From assembly GCA_964368455.1 (NCBI GenBank), contig CAYJAZ010000005.1:62001-126000 (forward strand): a stretch of DNA of 64,000 bases, in the 5' to 3' direction. Below are positions 46,241 through 53,904 of the stretch, piece after piece. The translations under genes and the position numbers were made by a program. Source of the stretch: CAYJAZ01 sp964368455 (lineage in GTDB: Bacteria; Desulfobacterota; Desulfovibrionia; Desulfovibrionales; Desulfovibrionaceae). The notes under the pieces were generated by a model. That model made no database searches. It was not told the DNA's origin and saw nothing but the letters and a program-made list of their open reading frames with translations. Numbering within the stretch: the stretch's first letter is position 1; each line of letters starts with the position of its first letter.

Positions 46241-47059
46241 TTATTTACTTTCCTTAAGCATTTTTAACATCGAATTATATACAGAAATAAGATCTCCCCT
46301 AAAACCAACTTCTTCAAGAGCACAAGCTCCATGTATTGTAATACCACCTGGATAGTAGAGTTCTTGCTTGATTTTTATGAGATTTTCAGGATCATTTTGT
46401 AGTCTTTTTAGTGTGCCAAGCCAAGTTTCTATCATAGCATATGTAGCATCTTTAATTGGAATGCCTGAATTTACGCATGCGTCTTGTAAAGCTTCCATAG
46501 CAACATACATATAGATAGGCAGACAGCCTGTGAGAATTGTATAAGTGTCCATAAGATTTTCTTCAATTTCAATAACAGGAGCTATTGCTTTAAACATCTC
46601 TAAACATTGATTTTTAATTTTGATATCTATGCCACTATTTTCTGAATCAAAAGCTATAACAAGAGGACTAGACGAAGTTTCAACATTTGTATTTGTCATT
46701 ATTCTTGCGGCATTTTTTAAGTTTTTCATACATGACTTAATATTACTAAGTTCTGTACGAGCTTCCGCAGAAATAATGAGACAATCTTTATTGAGGGCAT
46801 ATTTGTCTAATTCTAAGACAACACTTTCTAAATTCTCTTTAGTGATTGTAAGAATAATAAAATCAGAATTTTTTGCAATATCTTCAAGAGAATCATATAC
46901 TTTAATTCCCACTAATTCATTTGCTAAAATCTTTGCTTTTTCAATATTTCTATTATAGCAAGCCAACTCAAAATCTAAGCCGAACTTATTACTATTATAA
47001 AAAGATTTAAGAATTGCCCCGCCAAGTGAGCCAGTACCAACAACAGCAATCGATTTCAT
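46241..47059 (-). CDS. Pyrroline-5-carboxylate reductase-like imine reductase
   Basis: 272 residues, normal for ProC. The NAD(P) loop is VVGTGSLGGAILKSF at residues 5-19. The C-terminal dimer region has PGGITIHGACALEEVGFRG, the family signature (usual PGGTTIxGLxxLExxGxRx). In proline synthesis ProC reduces pyrroline-5-carboxylate; here the gene ends a sigma-54 catabolic operon, so reduction or the reverse oxidation of some cyclic or open imine from that pathway is more likely. Several residues typical of housekeeping ProC differ (for example NTNVETSSS in place of PNTPxxVGxG), supporting a different substrate. GAGGAAAGAG precedes the ATG, 15 bp after the M20 stop. Confidence 0.82.
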   Translation of the reverse strand: MKSIAVVGTGSLGGAILKSFYNSNKFGLDFELACYNRNIEKAKILANELVGIKVYDSLEDIAKNSDFIILTITKENLESVVLELDKYALNKDCLIISAEARTELSNIKSCMKNLKNAARIMTNTNVETSSSPLVIAFDSENSGIDIKIKNQCLEMFKAIAPVIEIEENLMDTYTILTGCLPIYMYVAMEALQDACVNSGIPIKDATYAMIETWLGTLKRLQNDPENLIKIKQELYYPGGITIHGACALEEVGFRGDLISVYNSMLKMLKESK

Positions 47060-47074
47060 ACTCTTTCCTCTTCT

Positions 47075-48232
47075 TTATTCTTTATTTAATAAAATATCGA
47101 TAAAATTATAATATATATCAGTAGCTTTTTCCACTTCGTCAATTGATATAAATTCGTCTACTATATGGGCTTGCTTGATTGAGCCAGGCCCAAGACCAAT
47201 TGTTTTTATATTATATTTTCCTGCAGATTCAGAACCGTTTGTACAACATTTCCAAGAACTTACAACAGGTTCTTGCCCAAGCACTTTTTCACTTGCTTCA
47301 TACATTGCTTTAAAAATATTTTCCTCCTTAGAAATGCTCCAAGGCGGTAAAGAAACAGCTCTTGTGTAAGGAACATCAGTATAGGTAGTAAAAGTATTTT
47401 TTACTACTTCAAGATGAAAATTATCAAGTCCAGCTCCTTTTAATGTATTTGAAATAGTAGCAAAAATTTCTTCTTCTGTTTCACCAGGTAAACTACGTCT
47501 GTCAAATCTGATCACAGTTCTTTCTGGAACAGAAGAAATTGAAGGATATGGCTGTGTTATAATATCAGTAGGCACTAATATACCAGCTCCTAATACACTA
47601 TCAACAGGTGCTTGCATTTTATCAAGAGCTAAAAGTGCTCTTGAAGCTAAGAGCATGGAATTTATACCTACTTCTGGATTAGAAGCATGAGCGGCTTTTC
47701 CAATAAGTGTGAGTTGAATTTCTATGCGTCCTTTTTGTCCATGCATAACAGCAAGTTCTGAAGGTTCACAAATAACAACATTATTTGGTTTGTATTCAAC
47801 TAAAATTTCTTCAAGGCCTAAACCTTCTATTGTTTCTTCCATTACTGTAGCAGAAACACCTATTCTTTTATTAAGCGTATGTGAACTTGCATACATTGCC
47901 ACAGCTTTTAATGAAGCGGCAAGCCCGCCTTTCATATCAGTTGTGCCACGTCCTAATAGCTTTCCATCAAGTATATCAGCACAATATGGATCAAAAGACC
48001 ATTCGCCTGCAATCGTTGCCACATCTATATGGCTATCAAAAAGGAGTTCTAAAGGTGCTTCTTTTGGCCCAAAATAACCAAGCACAGATCCACAAGCAGT
48101 TGTAACTATTTGTTCAAAACCAAGTTCTTTCATAAGTTCTATTGTGACTTCTGCTGTGTGGCCTTCATCACCAGAATGTCTGCCTGAACGAACGAGTTTT
48201 TGTGCAATCTCAATAACAGAATAATTTTTCAA
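47075..48232 (-). CDS. M20-family metallohydrolase (ArgE/DapE/YgeY-like)
   Basis: 385 residues, starting with TTG at 48232 behind GGAGAAAG. It has the di-zinc amidohydrolase pattern: DSHIDV (His and Asp), GRGTTDMKGG (bridging Asp), MEETIEG (base Glu and ligand), CEPSE (ligand) and KQAHIVDEF (last His). Residues about 180-290 form the dimerisation insert (GKAAHASNPEVGIN). The family cleaves amide bonds of acylated amino acids or small peptides. Overall it recalls YgeY, which occurs with other purine/selenium-linked genes, but NGSESAGKYNI differs. In this operon it should cleave an amide or carbamoyl intermediate. It lies after a strong hairpin (48257-48286), so it may be expressed at a lower level than the genes before it. 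Confidence 0.85.
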   Translation of the reverse strand: MKNYSVIEIAQKLVRSGRHSGDEGHTAEVTIELMKELGFEQIVTTACGSVLGYFGPKEAPLELLFDSHIDVATIAGEWSFDPYCADILDGKLLGRGTTDMKGGLAASLKAVAMYASSHTLNKRIGVSATVMEETIEGLGLEEILVEYKPNNVVICEPSELAVMHGQKGRIEIQLTLIGKAAHASNPEVGINSMLLASRALLALDKMQAPVDSVLGAGILVPTDIITQPYPSISSVPERTVIRFDRRSLPGETEEEIFATISNTLKGAGLDNFHLEVVKNTFTTYTDVPYTRAVSLPPWSISKEENIFKAMYEASEKVLGQEPVVSSWKCCTNGSESAGKYNIKTIGLGPGSIKQAHIVDEFISIDEVEKATDIYYNFIDILLNKE

Positions 48233-48256
48233 GGTTCTTTCTCCATTAAACAGGAT

Positions 48257-48286
48257 AAGGCTTGAGCAAGAAAATGCTCAAGCCTT
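48257..48286 (-). other. Intra-operon hairpin
   Basis: Perfect 12-bp stem (AAGGCTTGAGCA with TGCTCAAGCCTT) and 6-nt loop between the enolase-superfamily and M20 genes. On the minus strand no T-run follows, so it looks like a processing or mRNA-stabilising hairpin, or a weak terminator, rather than a full stop. Confidence 0.7.
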
Positions 48287-48294
48287 TCTATTTC

Positions 48295-49467
48295 TTATAA
48301 TTTTATACGGTATTTTTCCATTTTCGCTTCATCAATTTCAATGCCAAGGCCTGGCTTTTCAAGTGGTAAGAGGTTACCATTTTCAACAGGTAAAGCATCA
48401 ACACAAATATCATCTTCATAGAAATGCCCACCAAATTTACAAATATGCTTACCTGCAGGTGCGTTGATAGAAATGATTGAAGGGAGGCTTGCTGCTGGTT
48501 GTGATAAGCAGAAATGTACGTTTGCAGCAGTTCCTATTGCAGATTCTAAAGAACCATTAGTATCAATAGGAAGATTGAAAGTTTGGCAAAGCATAGCAAT
48601 TTTTTGTGCTTCATAAAGTCCGCCAGCTTTTGCAAGATACACTGACATAGCATCTGTTGCACGGCATTTGATCGCTTCATAAGCGTCTGCCATATTCCAT
48701 GTGCTTTCGTCTGTAATTGTTTTCATTGAAACATTTGCAGTAACAAAAGCCATATCGCTAAAACCTTCAACTGGCTGTTCAACCATGTCTAATAAAGGAG
48801 TGCCGTTAGCGTCAGTCATTGCACGAAGGATATTAATTGCATTTTTTACGTCTTTATAACCTTTGTTTGCGTCAAGACGAAGCCATACATCTTTACCAAA
48901 TTCTTCACGTAACATCTTTACAATCTTGATGTCTTCTTGTGGATCTTCGCCACTTTTGATTTGGAAAGCACGGATACCGTCAGCATATGCACCTTTAGCT
49001 TCAGCACGAGCTTCTTCTAATGGCATAAGTCCAATCATATGACCAACTTGTACGCTTTCTCTTACTTTACCGCCCAATAATTTATAGACAGGCTGATTTG
49101 TCAATTTACCCCAAGCATCGTAACATGCGATATCAATAGCACACTTTGCGTAGGAATTTCCTCTTACAAAGCTTTCCATGATTTGGTGAATTTTTGCAAT
49201 ATTTGTGACATCAACACCTAATAATTTTGGTGTGAGAACATTTTCAACAATATCGCAAACAGAAATCATTGTTTCGCCACAATGTCTGTTATAATCTCCG
49301 CCCCAATCAGGTAATGGAGTTGCTTCGCCGTAACCAATAACACCTGCTTCTGTATGAATTTTCACACATACAAAGCCACCTATTGAATCTTGTAAGCCAG
49401 CCCAACGAAATTCTCTTCTTGTAGGTAGACGAAATGGGATAACTTCTATTTTAGTAATTTTAGACAT
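48295..49467 (-). CDS. Enolase-superfamily protein (muconate-lactonizing-like), epimerase or dehydratase
   Basis: 390 residues with an N-terminal capping domain (1-125) and a C-terminal barrel. Metal ligands are present: D in LRLDANKGY (about 206), E in MVEQPVEG (about 235) and D in TDESTW (about 258). The first catalytic lysine is kept in FQIKSG, where the usual KxK is QxK. The second lysine, expected in the KxxxxGG stretch, is replaced by Tyr (SVYLAKAGGL). QxK also occurs in hydroxyproline-betaine epimerases. It probably takes the proton next to a carboxylate of an amino acid-like substrate, giving epimerisation or elimination. AAGGAG precedes the ATG. Its substrate is best guessed from the BCCT transporter and M24 protein in the operon. 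Confidence 0.85.
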   Translation of the reverse strand: MSKITKIEVIPFRLPTRREFRWAGLQDSIGGFVCVKIHTEAGVIGYGEATPLPDWGGDYNRHCGETMISVCDIVENVLTPKLLGVDVTNIAKIHQIMESFVRGNSYAKCAIDIACYDAWGKLTNQPVYKLLGGKVRESVQVGHMIGLMPLEEARAEAKGAYADGIRAFQIKSGEDPQEDIKIVKMLREEFGKDVWLRLDANKGYKDVKNAINILRAMTDANGTPLLDMVEQPVEGFSDMAFVTANVSMKTITDESTWNMADAYEAIKCRATDAMSVYLAKAGGLYEAQKIAMLCQTFNLPIDTNGSLESAIGTAANVHFCLSQPAASLPSIISINAPAGKHICKFGGHFYEDDICVDALPVENGNLLPLEKPGLGIEIDEAKMEKYRIKL

Positions 49468-49505
49468 GAAATGCTCCTTAAATAATATTTAATTTTTTAT
49501 TTTGT

Positions 49506-50288
49506 TTATATAAATCCATAATATGGTTTTTGAACAACAGCATGATGCATCCATTTGTGTAAACTGATATAGTCAAAAACAGGTAGGTTCACCGCTCTTT
49601 GAATGTCTGCAGCATAGGGAGGTAAATCGCTGCATTCTAAGAGGATTGCTCCAAGATTGTTTTCTTCTTTAAGTTTTATAGCTGCGTCAACAACTTCTTT
49701 TCTCACAACAGAATTTTGGAATTCTGTTTTTGTGCAATCTACTAATGCTCCAAACTGTTCGCTTTTTTCTAAACCTGTGAAGACAAGATAAGAAGAATCT
49801 ACAATGCCAACAGCTTCTAGCATTTTTGGAGTGACAGAGTCACTTTTTGCACAGATAACACCAATTTTTTGTTCAGCTTTTAAGCCAAGTTTAATCCATG
49901 GAGCTTGTATGAGGGCTGATGTAAAAACCGGCACATCAACACTTTGAGCAAGCTCTTTTTGAAAGTTTGCAAAATATCCACAAGCACCACTGATTGCACG
50001 GCAGCCTTCAGCTTCTAATTCTTTCGCAGCAGCGATAAAATCATCTAATAAAGTTCTGTCATTTGCAAAAATTCTTGCTGTGGTTGCGCCTTTGACAAGT
50101 TTTATACGTACTGGGAAATCGTATGTTGAGGCATTGACAACATTGCCAGGAATAAGTGGATAGGCAACATCAAGGCAGATAATTCCTAGAGGATAACCTG
50201 CAACACATTGGCCAACATTTCCATAGACAATAGTGTCGTCATTAGTCACATTATCCCAGTATCCATAGTGTTTATTGTATTTATTCAT
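49506..50288 (-). CDS. Aspartate/glutamate/hydantoin racemase superfamily protein
   Basis: 260 residues, two similar halves. The two catalytic cysteines of cofactor-free racemases are both present: SGACGYFANFQ (about 102) and LLECSDLPPYA (about 221). This argues for a racemase; arylmalonate decarboxylase and EutA-type relatives use different residue sets. GKAT-like phosphate contacts are not seen. It lies 11 bp after the BCCT transporter gene. In ectoine catabolism a member of this superfamily (EutA) stands beside an M24 hydrolase, a partial parallel. The likely job is inverting an alpha carbon of an amino acid or a ring such as a hydantoin. Confidence 0.82.
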   Translation of the reverse strand: MNKYNKHYGYWDNVTNDDTIVYGNVGQCVAGYPLGIICLDVAYPLIPGNVVNASTYDFPVRIKLVKGATTARIFANDRTLLDDFIAAAKELEAEGCRAISGACGYFANFQKELAQSVDVPVFTSALIQAPWIKLGLKAEQKIGVICAKSDSVTPKMLEAVGIVDSSYLVFTGLEKSEQFGALVDCTKTEFQNSVVRKEVVDAAIKLKEENNLGAILLECSDLPPYAADIQRAVNLPVFDYISLHKWMHHAVVQKPYYGFI

Positions 50289-50299
50289 ATTTTTTTCGC

Positions 50300-51910
50300 T
50301 TATTCAACATGCTCTTCGCCCTTATAATTGAGCGAACCATTTTGAAGTTTTTCTGGCTCTCTTACGTTAGTGAGCCAAGCTTTATCTTGATTGAACATTT
50401 TTATAGTTGCAAAGAATATAATAAATTCAGCTATAATCATGAAACCGCCAGTCAACACAACAGCCATTTCAAGTGGTGGAAGTCCGCCAATACTCATAAG
50501 AACTAATGCAATTGCAGCAATTGTAAAAGCCCAAGTTACACGTGTGAATTTCCCAGGAAGATCACTAGACATATTCAATTTTTCAGTATAACAAGCCATA
50601 GAATAGCATACAGAGTCAAGAGTTGTTGTGAGGAAGGTGATAATCAAGATAGCAACAAAGATAAGAAGGATATTTCCTAATGGTAAAGAAAGCATAAGTT
50701 CTGGAATAACGAATACTTCGCCCATTGTTTGGAAAACATTGATCAAATCAACATTACCTGTATATTGTTGGTAAATAGCAGAGCCACCAAGAATACCGTG
50801 TGCGGCAAATGATGTCACCATAGGTGTCATGAAATATACAGCCATAACTTCTCTTACAGTTCTACCACGTGAAATTTGCGCAGCAAATAAACCATAGATA
50901 AGTGAAGCAGCACAGTCATAAGCCCACCAAAACATTGACCATCTTGCAGCAACGTCTTGCTTGCCTTCCATGAGCATACCCATTGGATCAGTCCAAAACA
51001 TCATTTGAATAGATTCAGAAATGTAAACACCAATTGTGTCTGTAAGGTAAGTCATGATAAAGGCTGTTGGGCCTGCAAGAAGAATAAAGGCTAGGATAGC
51101 AGTTGCTAAATAAATATTTATTCTACTTAAAAATGCCAAACCTTTTTCTAAACCTTTGAAAACACTAGTTGTAAATAAACCTACCCATACTAAGGTAATG
51201 ATAAGAGTGAGAGTGAAGTTAGGCTCAATATTGAATATCTTACCTATTGAAGAAGTTGCTATAGGTGAACCAAGTCCAAGCACAACAGCATTACCAGCTG
51301 TCATACATACAATAAAGAGAATGTCAGTAATTCTGCCCAAAACGCCATCAGCAAATTTATCACCAAATACTACTCTGAAAATTTCAGAAAGTCTCATAAA
51401 TTTACGCTTACGAACAAAAAGCATGTAAGCTACGCCAGGAATAACAACAGAGCAAATAGCCATATATTGAAAGCCCCAGAAAACAACACCAAAGCCGTTT
51501 GCCATTCTGATTGCTTCCACAGAATGTGCTTCAATGCCAAAAGGAGGATCGATTATCCATTTTGCCCACTGTGCAGAACCTGTACGAATGATTGTTGCAC
51601 CTAAGGTTGTACAGATAATAGTACAACAATAAGTAAAAAAGCCAAGTAATGGTTTTTCATCTGGTCTACCCAATACGATTTTCCCGTATTTTGAAAACAT
51701 CATAAAGAAACCAAAGGCAACAAATATATTGATTGATAAAATAAAGAACCAACCCATATTGTATTCCATACTTCCGTAAAGGGCATACATAAAGTTTAAG
51801 GCTTGTTCTTCATAAAGAACTAATGGCGCTGCCAAGCACGATATAATTGCTAAAGCAGGGAGGAACAATTTCCATTCAACTGTATTATTTTGAAAAAAAC
51901 TTTTTAACAT
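50300..51910 (-). CDS. BCCT-family transporter
   Basis: 536 residues with about 12 hydrophobic segments. The BCCT signature is present at RWSMFWWAYDCAASLIYGLF followed by ISRGRTVREVM, and GFGVVFWGFQYMA and the early VLYEEQALNF stretch also fit. The family imports betaine, choline, carnitine and similar cationic solutes in the inner membrane. The tryptophan box normally reads YWAWW; here it is WWAYD, so one Trp is replaced by an Asp. That may change the ligand from a quaternary amine to another cationic group such as guanidinium; this is inference. GGAGT precedes the ATG. Third gene of the sigma-54 operon. Confidence 0.92.
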   Translation of the reverse strand: MLKSFFQNNTVEWKLFLPALAIISCLAAPLVLYEEQALNFMYALYGSMEYNMGWFFILSINIFVAFGFFMMFSKYGKIVLGRPDEKPLLGFFTYCCTIICTTLGATIIRTGSAQWAKWIIDPPFGIEAHSVEAIRMANGFGVVFWGFQYMAICSVVIPGVAYMLFVRKRKFMRLSEIFRVVFGDKFADGVLGRITDILFIVCMTAGNAVVLGLGSPIATSSIGKIFNIEPNFTLTLIITLVWVGLFTTSVFKGLEKGLAFLSRINIYLATAILAFILLAGPTAFIMTYLTDTIGVYISESIQMMFWTDPMGMLMEGKQDVAARWSMFWWAYDCAASLIYGLFAAQISRGRTVREVMAVYFMTPMVTSFAAHGILGGSAIYQQYTGNVDLINVFQTMGEVFVIPELMLSLPLGNILLIFVAILIITFLTTTLDSVCYSMACYTEKLNMSSDLPGKFTRVTWAFTIAAIALVLMSIGGLPPLEMAVVLTGGFMIIAEFIIFFATIKMFNQDKAWLTNVREPEKLQNGSLNYKGEEHVE

Positions 51911-51964
51911 CTATCTACTCCTTCAATAAGTAGTTTATATTTCGCACTAAATCATTCGCAAATA

Positions 51965-53131
51965 TTATGCTCCTACAACCAATTCTGAGTGTATATTTGT
52001 GAAAGGAGTGATAATTTCATAGCCAGTATCTGTGATAATGACTGAGTCACCAACTTGTGTACGGTAATTTGGACCATTTGCACCACCATCTACAGCAAGG
52101 CACATACCAGCTTGAAGCACTGTTTTATCGCCTTGTGATAATTGTGGATTTTCATTTGCAGCTAAGCCTTGGCTTCTGCCAGTTCTAAATGGAATAGGAT
52201 AGCCAGCACCTACGATAACATCTGAATATGCTTTAAAAACATTTTCACAAAGATTACCAGGATAGAGTTGTTCAAAAGCAGCTTTTTGTGCTTTTTCAGC
52301 AGTTTCAAGTAATTTTGAAACTTCTTCATTTACCTTGCCCACAAATAATGTGCGGTCAAAGCCAAGATGATAGCCCATAAATTCGGTTGTACCGCAATAA
52401 CAAGTGAATAAAGGTTCGCCGTATTCTAATTTTGTTGTGCTATTTCTATGATGACACATACGAGTTTGTTTACCAGAAGCCATGATTTGCTGGAAACTGA
52501 TAGATGGATAGTTGAATGGTTCGTATTCTTTGTAGAACTTATCTAAAAGTTCTGCTGCTTTACGAGTTCCGCCTTCGCGTGCTGCTAAAGAAACTTCCCA
52601 TTCAGCAACACCAGGTGCTGCTGCTGCCATAGCAGCTTTCATCATAGATACAGCAACTTCACCAGCATGACGGCAAATTTGTAATTCATCAGCATCCTTT
52701 ATCATTCTTTGTGTATCGATAAGAGGAGCAACATTTGTAAGATTATCTTCACCAACTTCAGTTGCAATGATTTCATAAACTGAACGTGGCATTAAATATT
52801 TATCAATACCAATCTTCTTGCCTTTGTTCGCTTGCACGATAGGACGAAGATGTTTTCTCCATTCGTCATCCAAGCCATCTGCCCAGATATGGATCTTTGT
52901 CAAATTCGTTTGCATATGAGCCATTTCTTCTTCCATGCTAGGCACGATAAGAACTGGTTCTTCGCTTTGGCTTACAATAAATAAACCAGGTCTGCCCCAA
53001 TCAGCTCCTAATGCACCACGATAACCAGTGTAATAAGTTGTGTATGAAGGATCAGTCAAAATAATCAAATCATATCCGCTGTCTTTCATATTTGCTAAGA
53101 GCTGTTCTCTGCGTTTTTCAAAATTCATCAT
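51965..53131 (-). CDS. Creatinase-like M24-fold hydrolase lacking metal ligands
   Basis: 388 residues: an N-terminal creatinase_N domain (1-150) and a pita-bread M24 domain. In metal-dependent members five residues bind two ions. Here the first two Asp positions read as CYCG and HLGFDRT, the first His as FRTGRSQG, and the two Glu positions as VDGGANG and TQVGDS, so none is kept. Creatinase also lacks metal and uses one His in its place; MCHHRNSTTKLEYG aligns with that His. The protein therefore looks like an amidinohydrolase or similar C-N hydrolase rather than a peptidase. Ectoine hydrolase is another relative. GAGGT lies before tandem ATGs. Neighbours: RidA before and the BCCT importer after. 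Confidence 0.85.
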   Translation of the reverse strand: MMNFEKRREQLLANMKDSGYDLIILTDPSYTTYYTGYRGALGADWGRPGLFIVSQSEEPVLIVPSMEEEMAHMQTNLTKIHIWADGLDDEWRKHLRPIVQANKGKKIGIDKYLMPRSVYEIIATEVGEDNLTNVAPLIDTQRMIKDADELQICRHAGEVAVSMMKAAMAAAAPGVAEWEVSLAAREGGTRKAAELLDKFYKEYEPFNYPSISFQQIMASGKQTRMCHHRNSTTKLEYGEPLFTCYCGTTEFMGYHLGFDRTLFVGKVNEEVSKLLETAEKAQKAAFEQLYPGNLCENVFKAYSDVIVGAGYPIPFRTGRSQGLAANENPQLSQGDKTVLQAGMCLAVDGGANGPNYRTQVGDSVIITDTGYEIITPFTNIHSELVVGA

Positions 53132-53176
53132 AATAAATACCTCAAAAAAGTTTATAAAAAAATTACCATTATTGAC

Positions 53177-53563
53177 TTAAGCTTGATTATTAGCCCTTGA
53201 GTCAGCAATTGCAACTATTTCTATCAATAATTCTGGCTTATAAAGCTTAGCCTCGACTGTTGCACGAGCTGGCTTACAGTTTTTAAAACATTCAACATAA
53301 GCTTCATTCATCAATGCAAAATCATTTTCTATATCTTTCAAAAATATCGACACAGAAGTAAGATTTTCTGGTTTATAACCATTTTTTTCTAACAATGAAA
53401 AAAGATTTTTAATTGTTTGTGTGGTTTGTTCTTTAATGCTATTTAGTCCAACAATCTGACCTTGAGCATCAAGAGGCAACTGCCCTGCAGTGTAAAAAGT
53501 TTCACCTGCTTTAATAAAAGGGGAATAAGGTGGACCTTGCGAAACATTTGACTGGTTTGACAT
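53177..53563 (-). CDS. RidA/YjgF enamine-imine deaminase
   Basis: 128 residues, full length. The active-site Arg is in KPARATVEA (about 100) and the family ending LIEIVAIA is present; FYTAGQLPLDAQGQIVG and the central NLTSVSIFLKDI are typical. RidA proteins hydrolyse reactive enamines or imines to ketones and ammonia. It is the first gene of the operon, and the presence of an imine-reductase-like gene at the other end suggests that an imine or enamine arises in the pathway. AAGGAT precedes the ATG and the mRNA leader is only about 20 nt. Confidence 0.9.
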   Translation of the reverse strand: MSNQSNVSQGPPYSPFIKAGETFYTAGQLPLDAQGQIVGLNSIKEQTTQTIKNLFSLLEKNGYKPENLTSVSIFLKDIENDFALMNEAYVECFKNCKPARATVEAKLYKPELLIEIVAIADSRANNQA

Positions 53564-53595
53564 AAATAATCCTTTGTTTGATTTTTATTATAAAT

Positions 53596-53611
53596 TGCAA
53601 ATATAATGCCA
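53596..53611 (-). promoter_or_regulatory. Sigma-54 (-24/-12) promoter of the RidA-M24-BCCT operon
   Basis: Minus-strand TGGCATTATATTTGCA has GG and GC 10 bp apart. It lies 32 bp upstream of the RidA ATG, downstream of a sigma-54 activator gene. Confidence 0.88.
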
Positions 53612-53674
53612 CAATTGTTTTAAAAAAAATATGTGTTATTTCAAAGCATTATTGATTGTGAAAAAAAGCCCTTG

Positions 53675-53707
53675 TTCTCATTTTGAGAAAAATTCTCATT
53701 TTGAGAA
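53675..53707. promoter_or_regulatory. Twin palindromic enhancer sites (UAS)
   Basis: Two perfect copies of the dyad TTCTCATTTTGAGAA, at 53675-53689 and 53693-53707, centres 18 bp apart. They lie 64-96 bp upstream of the -24 box, where a sigma-54 activator should bind. A third copy lies inside the activator gene. Confidence 0.8.
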
Positions 53708-53822
53708 AAAAGAAAAAAATATCAAATTCATTTTATTTGCGTTAAGTATTTCAAAAAAAATTTCAATTATTTTAATGTGTTGCAATTATTTTATTAAGAA
53801 CTTATATTTAAACAAAAGAAAA

Positions 53823-53864
53823 TTAAGCTAAAATAAAACTACTTTATTGTAAATTTTAGCTTAA
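53823..53864 (-). terminator. Rho-independent terminator of the second sigma-54 activator gene
   Basis: Perfect 12-bp stem (TTAAGCTAAAAT with ATTTTAGCTTAA), 18-nt loop, followed on the minus strand by TTTTCTTTTG. It isolates the operon promoter from read-through. The rest of 53564-53904 holds the enhancer sites and the promoter. Confidence 0.75.
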
Positions 53865-53904
53865 ATAAAAAATCTATCTTAGTTAACAAAGATGAGAGAG
53901 AAAA

